A DNA stretch of 64,000 bases. It comes from Zunongwangia sp. HGR-M22. Its GTDB lineage: Bacteria > Bacteroidota > Bacteroidia > Flavobacteriales > Flavobacteriaceae. The notes under the pieces were generated by a model, which saw only the letters and a program-made list of their open reading frames with translations, was not told the origin of the DNA and made no database searches. The position numbers and the translations under genes are program-made. The stretch is taken from the NCBI RefSeq assembly GCF_027594425.1, contig NZ_CP115159.1, forward strand, positions 795,001-859,000. Direction: 5' to 3'. This document shows positions 58,510 to 64,000 of this stretch, one piece after another; positions within the stretch are counted from its first letter, which is position 1, and every line of letters begins with the position of its first letter.

Positions 58510-61500
58510 ATGATAATGGAAAAACTTAAACTATTATTAATTGTCATATTACTTGGTATTGCTACTCCTGGAATTGCGCAGGAGACGGTAACAGGTATTG
58601 TTACAGATGCTAATGATATTCCTATTCCCGGAGTAAATGTTATTCGTGAAGGAACCACTGTAGGTGCGGTTACTGATTTTGATGGTAATTTTTCTATCGA
58701 AGTTTACGAAAACGATATCTTAACTTTTAGTTTCTTGGGTTATAAGTCTTCTCAAGTTACATACACAGGGCAGGAAACAATAAATGTACAACTAGAAGAA
58801 GATAGTGCAGAGCTAGAAGAAGTAGTTGTTATTGGTTATGGTACCGTAAAAAGAAAGGATTTAACGGGATCTGTAGCATCAGTCGGCGCTAAAGATATTG
58901 AAAAAGCTAATAAAGTAGATGCGGTATCTGCATTGCAAGGACAAGCACCGGGTGTGGTGGTTCAACGAACAGATAATAAACCAGGATCTGGTGGTTTTAA
59001 TATTCGAATAAGAGGAGCTAGTACCATAAATTCTAGCGAGACGGCTAGTGGTGGTGGATTTAATCCTGGTCAAAACCCATTGTTTATTGTGGATGGAATA
59101 TTTGTAGATGATATTTCTTTTTTGAATCCTGCCGATATAAGTAGCATGGATATTTTGAAAGATGCTTCAGCTACAGCAATATATGGCTCTAGAGGTAGTA
59201 ACGGAGTCGTTTTAATTGAAACTAAAAGAGGGAAAAACGGAGAGTTAAAGATCGATTATAGCGGATATGTAGGATTTAGAGAAGCCTATAATTTGCCTCC
59301 GGTTTACGATGGTCCAGGTTATGTTGAGTTATTGAGAGATGTAGCAGTAGGACAGGTTTTTGCCAGTAATGACGGTGACTTGAGTACACGACGTAATGAT
59401 GTAGATATTTCAGATTATCTAGATGAACAAGAACTTCAGAACATAAACGATGGTGTAAGTACAGATTATGTAGATCTATTACTTAAAAAAGGATTTCAAA
59501 CCAATCACACTATTAATTTAAGTGGAGGTACAGAAAAAACAACTTATTCTGCCGGTCTGGCTTATACGCTAGATGAAGGGAATTTTGAAGGAGAAGACTT
59601 CAATCGGTATAATGTTCGGGCTAGTTTAAATAGCGATCTAGCAGATTGGTTAAATATCAGTTTGAGCAATTACTTAACTTCAGCAAAGCAAAATGCGGGA
59701 AGTAATGAGGCGTTTAGAAGTGCTTATCGCTTAAAACCCATAGGAAGACCTTACAACGAAGATGGTTCACTTCGATTTAGACCAATCGAAAAAGAAACAC
59801 AGATAACAAATCCATTATTCGATGTTCAGAATGAAATAAGAGAAACTCGATTTTTACAATATATAGGAGATATTGCCTTAAAGATCGAGCCTTTAGAAAA
59901 TCTAATGCTGACTACAAAATTTTCTCCAAACATTAAATATCAGCGTTATGGAGAATATCGCGGACTATATACAAAAAGTAGTAGTGGAAACGTAGCGAAT
60001 AGAAGAGCCCAAGTAGATAATTCAAACTACTTCTCTTATTCATGGGATAATATTTTAAATTATGATTTTGAAAGTGGCGTGCATGCCTTTAAGTTTACTG
60101 GTGTAGTTTCCCGTTTTATGGAACGATCTGAAGGTTATTACAACCAGGTACGTAATTTTACTACAGACGAGTATAGCTTTTATAACTTAGGAGCTGGTTT
60201 AGATATTAGAGATCTTTCGAGTGGTTTTTCTAAACAAACTTTAGAATCATATACGGGAAGAATTAATTATACTTTAGCAGACAAATATTTATTTACAGCC
60301 ACAGGTCGTTATGATGGTTCTTCCATACTTTCTGCCGATAACAAATGGGCCTTTTTCCCTTCAGCAGCTTTTGCATGGCAGGTTATAGATGAGAACTTTA
60401 TGCAAGAGCAAAATGTTTTTTCTAACGCTAAACTAAGAGTGAGTTATGGACAAACGGGGAATAATGGTTCTGGTGGAGGTTTAGCGCCGTTGGCATCTCA
60501 GTCCTTATTAGGTGCAAGTGCTACTAACTTGGGAGATGCTTCTGTTTCTACGGCATATTTAACCGGATTAGCAAATCAGGATTTAACTTGGGAACGCACA
60601 ACAGAAATCAATCTTGGTATCGATTTTGGATTTTTGAATAATAGAATTTCAGGTTCTATCGACTTATATGAAAGAAAAAATACCGATATCATATTTTATA
60701 CTCCGCTTCCTAGTGTTACTGGATATGGAGGAACATATGATAACGTAGGTGAATCTACCAACCGCGGTATAGAAATAGCTTTAAATACTACCAATATTAA
60801 TAGCGAAGACTTCAGATGGACGACCAACTTCAATTTTGCATCGAATAAAAATACCTTAGATAAACTTTACGGAGGTTTGGATGAAATCATTTTTAATGTG
60901 AATGGAACCAATCTTATTCACCGTGTAGGTGAACCAATAGGAGCAGTTTATGATTATGAGTATGATGGAATTTGGCAATTAGATGAGGTTGAAGAAGCAG
61001 CTGTTTATGGGCAACGTCCAGGGCAGGTAAGAGTAACCGATGTTAACGGAGACGGAGAAATTACACCTGATGAGGATCGTAAAGTTATAGGCCAGGTAAC
61101 GCCAAAATGGACAGGTGGTATCACTAGCAATATGACTTTCAAGAATTTTGATTTTGGGTTCTTGATCAACATCAGTCAGGGTAGTACTTATAGAAGTGTA
61201 TTTCACAGTAATTACGCTTGGGGATATGCCGATCAACCTTCTCGATTATTTAACGGCTATAGAACTGATTATTGGACTCCAGAAAATCCAACTAACGATT
61301 GGTATCAGCCAGGGAATGGTGGTATTTATCAAGGTGCAGCACATTATATGGATGTTTCTTTCGTAAAAGTAGGATATATGACTTTGGGATATACGCTACC
61401 TAGCGATTTACTTGAAAAAATAGGTGTAAGAAGTCTGCGCATATATGGAACTGTTCAAAATCCTTTTGTTTTTAGCGATTACGATGGATGGGATCCAGAG

Positions 61501-61575
61501 AATGCTGGTCGAAATCAATACGGTGCTGCGTTTATGGCGCGTACTTATATGACAGGGATAAACCTTACATTTTAA
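58510..61575 (+). CDS. SusC/RagA family TonB-linked outer-membrane transporter
   Basis: 1021-residue TonB-dependent receptor. A signal peptide (about 1-25, ending in GIAQ) is followed by a CarboxypepD_reg-like domain (about 25-110: GIVTDANDIPIPGVNVIREG...). The plug domain begins at EEVVVIGYGTVKRKDLTGSV, which is the SusC hallmark. Later segments DISSMDILKDASATAIYGSRGSNGVVLIETK are also characteristic. The C-terminal beta-barrel ends in aromatic residues (ATYMTGINLTF). It imports glycans with the partner SusD encoded next. ATG 58510 or 58516 could be used; both precede the signal. Confidence 0.96.
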   Translation: MIMEKLKLLLIVILLGIATPGIAQETVTGIVTDANDIPIPGVNVIREGTTVGAVTDFDGNFSIEVYENDILTFSFLGYKSSQVTYTGQETINVQLEEDSAELEEVVVIGYGTVKRKDLTGSVASVGAKDIEKANKVDAVSALQGQAPGVVVQRTDNKPGSGGFNIRIRGASTINSSETASGGGFNPGQNPLFIVDGIFVDDISFLNPADISSMDILKDASATAIYGSRGSNGVVLIETKRGKNGELKIDYSGYVGFREAYNLPPVYDGPGYVELLRDVAVGQVFASNDGDLSTRRNDVDISDYLDEQELQNINDGVSTDYVDLLLKKGFQTNHTINLSGGTEKTTYSAGLAYTLDEGNFEGEDFNRYNVRASLNSDLADWLNISLSNYLTSAKQNAGSNEAFRSAYRLKPIGRPYNEDGSLRFRPIEKETQITNPLFDVQNEIRETRFLQYIGDIALKIEPLENLMLTTKFSPNIKYQRYGEYRGLYTKSSSGNVANRRAQVDNSNYFSYSWDNILNYDFESGVHAFKFTGVVSRFMERSEGYYNQVRNFTTDEYSFYNLGAGLDIRDLSSGFSKQTLESYTGRINYTLADKYLFTATGRYDGSSILSADNKWAFFPSAAFAWQVIDENFMQEQNVFSNAKLRVSYGQTGNNGSGGGLAPLASQSLLGASATNLGDASVSTAYLTGLANQDLTWERTTEINLGIDFGFLNNRISGSIDLYERKNTDIIFYTPLPSVTGYGGTYDNVGESTNRGIEIALNTTNINSEDFRWTTNFNFASNKNTLDKLYGGLDEIIFNVNGTNLIHRVGEPIGAVYDYEYDGIWQLDEVEEAAVYGQRPGQVRVTDVNGDGEITPDEDRKVIGQVTPKWTGGITSNMTFKNFDFGFLINISQGSTYRSVFHSNYAWGYADQPSRLFNGYRTDYWTPENPTNDWYQPGNGGIYQGAAHYMDVSFVKVGYMTLGYTLPSDLLEKIGVRSLRIYGTVQNPFVFSDYDGWDPENAGRNQYGAAFMARTYMTGINLTF

Positions 61576-61596
61576 AAATTATAAAATATATTGAAA

Positions 61597-63228
61597 ATGA
61601 GATATTTTAACTATAAAGCGATTGTACTGCTTATATCTTTAGGAGCAGTAAGTATTGGCTGCGATAGCTATTTAGAAGAAGAGAATAATACCTCTCTAAG
61701 TATCGAAACAGCAAATACAGATCCAGAGACTTTCAATCAATTGGTAGCTTCAGTTTACGAAAGAGCGAGAGAAACAACTACGGTTTATACCTCAGATCTT
61801 TATTATGCTTTAGAAGATCTAGGTACAGATATCGTTACACGTAATACTCCTATTACCGGGACTAGTGATCTAAATGATTACGTCAATTTCAATTCTCTCA
61901 ATTGGGCGGTTGGTGTATATTGGGCTAACCAATATAGCGTTATCGCTGCAGCTAATTTAGCAATAGATGATGCCCCGCTTATATTAGATGTACCAGAGGA
62001 TGAAAAAACAAAAGGTCTTGCTGAAGTTAAGTTTTTTAGAGCAATGGCTTATTTTAAGCTTGTAGAAAATTACGGAGGGGTACCATTAGTGCTGAATGCA
62101 GTAACTGATATATCTACAGATTACCCGCGTAATACTGAAGAAGAAGTTTATAACCAAATATTAATGGATCTTGAAGAAGCTCTGGCAGGAGTTCCCGAAA
62201 GTACAGAAGTTTATGGTCGTCTTACTAAGGATGCCGTTAGACATTTTATGTCTAAAGTATTACTTACTAAGGGCTACAAATCTTTTGGGGATGATAATGA
62301 TTTTACTCAGGCAGCTGCCTATGCTGAAACTGTAATTAATAATCACCAACTTGTTTCTTCATTTCAGAGCTTGGTAAGCATAGAAAATCAAAGGAATTCA
62401 GAAGTGATTTTTTCCTACCTATTTGGAGGAAATGCAGTATCTAGGGGATGGGGTAATTCAAAACATATGTTATATAAGTTTCGATTTTTTGATTATCCGG
62501 GGTTAACCAGAAGTGTAAAAGGTTTAGGCCCAATGCCAACCCCATTTTTCTATAGTCTTTTTTCTGAAGAGGATGAGCGTGCAGCAGCAACATACAAAAG
62601 AGTTTTATACGCTACCGAAGAAGATGTAGCAGAAGTAAATGATACTGAAGTTAATATTGCAGTTGGAGATACTGCTATATATTTTCCAAAAACAGCGTGG
62701 ACACAAGCTGAAATTGATGCCGTACCTTATGCTGTAATCAATCCGGGGACTTACTTCAAAAATGATGGCGTAACACCAGTACACTATCCAATGTTTAGAA
62801 AGTTTGATGATCCTACGATACCATTTACGCAGCCAGATCAAACCTCGCAAGGAGAAAGAGACATGGTTATAATGCGTTCAGGTGAAGCTTATCTATTTGC
62901 TGCAGAAGCTTATTTGCAACTAAACGATAAATCTACAGCTGCAGAACGTTTAAACACAATACGGTCTAGAGCAGGATTGGATTCTTCTTTATCTTCTGAA
63001 GATGTGGATATTGATTTGATCCTAGATGAAAGAGCAAGAGAACTTGTTGGAGAAGTAAATCGTTGGATGGATCTAAAACGTACGGGCAAATTAATAGAAC
63101 GTGTATTAGAACATAATCCGCATGCCGCTTTAAATAACGCTATTCAGGAAAAACATCTTTTAAGACCAATCCCTCAGACAGAGATTGATAATACTGGAGG
63201 CTCTATAACCCAAAATCCTGGTTACTAA
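61597..63228 (+). CDS. SusD/RagB family glycan-binding lipoprotein
   Basis: 543 residues from ATG 61597; a TTG at 61591 would add two residues. Lipobox VSIGC gives lipidated Cys22. The TPR-type SusD repeats span the N-terminal part (for example LAEVKFFRAMAYFKLVENYGGVPLVLN, about 150-175). The C-terminal RagB/SusD domain has GEAYLFAAEAYLQLNDKSTAAERLNTIRSRAGL and a final LLRPIPQTEIDNT...NPGY. It caps SusC on the cell surface and binds the glycan. Starts 21 bp after susC; the pair is cotranscribed. Confidence 0.95.
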   Translation: MRYFNYKAIVLLISLGAVSIGCDSYLEEENNTSLSIETANTDPETFNQLVASVYERARETTTVYTSDLYYALEDLGTDIVTRNTPITGTSDLNDYVNFNSLNWAVGVYWANQYSVIAAANLAIDDAPLILDVPEDEKTKGLAEVKFFRAMAYFKLVENYGGVPLVLNAVTDISTDYPRNTEEEVYNQILMDLEEALAGVPESTEVYGRLTKDAVRHFMSKVLLTKGYKSFGDDNDFTQAAAYAETVINNHQLVSSFQSLVSIENQRNSEVIFSYLFGGNAVSRGWGNSKHMLYKFRFFDYPGLTRSVKGLGPMPTPFFYSLFSEEDERAAATYKRVLYATEEDVAEVNDTEVNIAVGDTAIYFPKTAWTQAEIDAVPYAVINPGTYFKNDGVTPVHYPMFRKFDDPTIPFTQPDQTSQGERDMVIMRSGEAYLFAAEAYLQLNDKSTAAERLNTIRSRAGLDSSLSSEDVDIDLILDERARELVGEVNRWMDLKRTGKLIERVLEHNPHAALNNAIQEKHLLRPIPQTEIDNTGGSITQNPGY

Positions 63229-63240
63229 TATTGTAATCTA

Positions 63241-63270
63241 TAAAAGCAGGCAGTAATGCCTGCTTTTATT
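63241..63270 (+). terminator. Terminator between susD and the GH92 gene
   Basis: Perfect 11-bp stem (AAAAGCAGGCA at 63242-63252 pairing with 63257-63267), 4-nt loop, followed by TT and an A-rich tail. It suggests the GH92 gene may be transcribed separately or partly by readthrough. Confidence 0.85.
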
Positions 63271-63326
63271 TTAAAAAAAGAATTATTATATAAGTTTAAT
63301 ACATTGGTACCCCAATACTTTTGAAT

Positions 63327-64000
63327 ATGAATTTTAAAAATTTCCGGCGTATTCTCACAGTCTGTTTATTACTCTTGTTGCTTTCCTGCAAAGTCAGTAA
63401 AACAGAAAAAACAGCTTCAGAAGAATATGTCGATAAAGTTTACCCCTTATTAGATACTGAAAATTCTAGATGGTTTTATTTTAGCTCTGCCAGCAGACCT
63501 TTTGGGATGGTTAATCTTAGCCCAGACACCCAGATCGATGGGGCTTGGGGTAGTGGATATCGTTACAATACCGATACTGTTAAGGGATTTAGTCATATAC
63601 ACGCTTGGCAAATGGCCGGACTTTCTATGATGCCAGTTATTGCGAAAGCTGATGACGATAAAATTTTTACTGATTTTTATTCGAAATTCGATCATAAAAC
63701 TGAAGAAATACATCCAGGATATCACAAACTTTTTTTAGATAGATATCAAATTGAAACTGAATTAACCAGTACTACTCGGGTAGGATTTCATAAATATAAC
63801 TATCAAAATAGTAATTCTCAGGCTTTATTATTCAATCTCAATACCACTTTAGGACCTTGTGATAATGCAGAAGGTTCGTTGGTTTTAGACAGTGAAAAAG
63901 TAGTATCAGGTTCATTTAAAATGACACCTACTAGTAGGCGTCCAAAAGCTTTAATTACTTATTTTAAAGTGCATTTTAATAAACCGGTGGCCTCAATTAA
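63327..64000 (+). CDS. GH92-type alpha-mannosidase lipoprotein, partial
   Basis: First 224 codons; the gene runs past the right edge. A lipoprotein signal ends LLLLLLSC with Cys21. The glycoside hydrolase family 92 N-terminal region begins near residue 34: YVDKVYPLLDTENSRWFYFSSASRPFGMVNLSPDTQ, then GAWGSGYRYNTDTVKGFSHIHAWQMAGLSMMP. These match the conserved GH92 blocks (PFGMVxLSPDT, GFSHxH). GH92 enzymes are calcium-dependent exo-alpha-mannosidases acting on N-glycans or mannan. The alignment is recognised by eye and the catalytic region is beyond the window. With SusC and SusD it suggests a mannose-rich glycan utilisation locus. Confidence 0.85.
   Translation, partial: MNFKNFRRILTVCLLLLLLSCKVSKTEKTASEEYVDKVYPLLDTENSRWFYFSSASRPFGMVNLSPDTQIDGAWGSGYRYNTDTVKGFSHIHAWQMAGLSMMPVIAKADDDKIFTDFYSKFDHKTEEIHPGYHKLFLDRYQIETELTSTTRVGFHKYNYQNSNSQALLFNLNTTLGPCDNAEGSLVLDSEKVVSGSFKMTPTSRRPKALITYFKVHFNKPVASI

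Overview
The window reads as chromosomal DNA of a marine-type Bacteroidota bacterium of the family Flavobacteriaceae. The evidence is the low GC content, SusC/SusD outer-membrane proteins, a UpxY-type NusG paralogue in front of a polysaccharide locus, TAnnTTTG-type promoter elements, the DUF1304, YigZ and L19/TrmD protein types, and general lack of purine-rich Shine-Dalgarno sites. A Zunongwangia/Gramella/Salegentibacter-like genus is plausible, but I cannot confirm it from sequence reading alone. No tRNA, rRNA, CRISPR array, transposase or prophage gene was seen.

Layout. 1-12.5 kb is housekeeping: a partial Bcr/CflA-type exporter, monomeric isocitrate dehydrogenase, L19, TrmD, a DegP/HtrA protease, a dapF-GNAT-mltG envelope operon, a small lysozyme-like protein, a tetrapyrrole-methylase-family protein with a low-molecular-weight phosphatase, and dnaA with a readable promoter. 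12.6-22.7 kb holds a thioesterase, YigZ, a HAD phosphatase, RibD, GNAT, PrmC, a LOG protein, a VOC protein, DUF1304, an unusually long LigA and a DnaQ-like exonuclease fused to a BRCT domain. Two intergenic gaps here carry diverged copies of one ~150-bp dispersed repeat.

22.8-29.8 kb is the most unusual region. A probable seven-gene minus-strand signalling operon encodes, in transcription order, a stand-alone receiver, an H-NOX heme protein, a four-PAS histidine kinase, a FIST-domain (NosP-like) sensor, a second related histidine kinase, a stand-alone HPt protein and a LytTR response regulator. Two different families known to include heme-based nitric oxide sensors therefore sit with two kinases and a phosphorelay. 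Beyond its 3' end lies a dense run of inverted repeats that may be a structured RNA.

29.9-34.7 kb is a self-contained TetR-TolC-EmrA-EmrB efflux operon with two matching palindromic operators at its promoter. 34.7-36 kb has a small unknown protein and a TonB protein.

36.3-56.5 kb is one exopolysaccharide operon with 19 genes. It runs from a leader with a terminator-like hairpin, through UpxY, a flippase, pyruvyl transferase, nine to ten glycosyltransferases, two acyltransferases, two sugar-nucleotide SDR enzymes (one a UDP-glucuronate decarboxylase) and a polymerase, to Wza and the tyrosine autokinase Wzc, closing at a strong terminator. No initiating phosphoglycosyl transferase is in the window. 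The window ends with an S41 protease lipoprotein and the start of a glycan-utilisation locus: SusC, SusD and a partial GH92 mannosidase-type lipoprotein.
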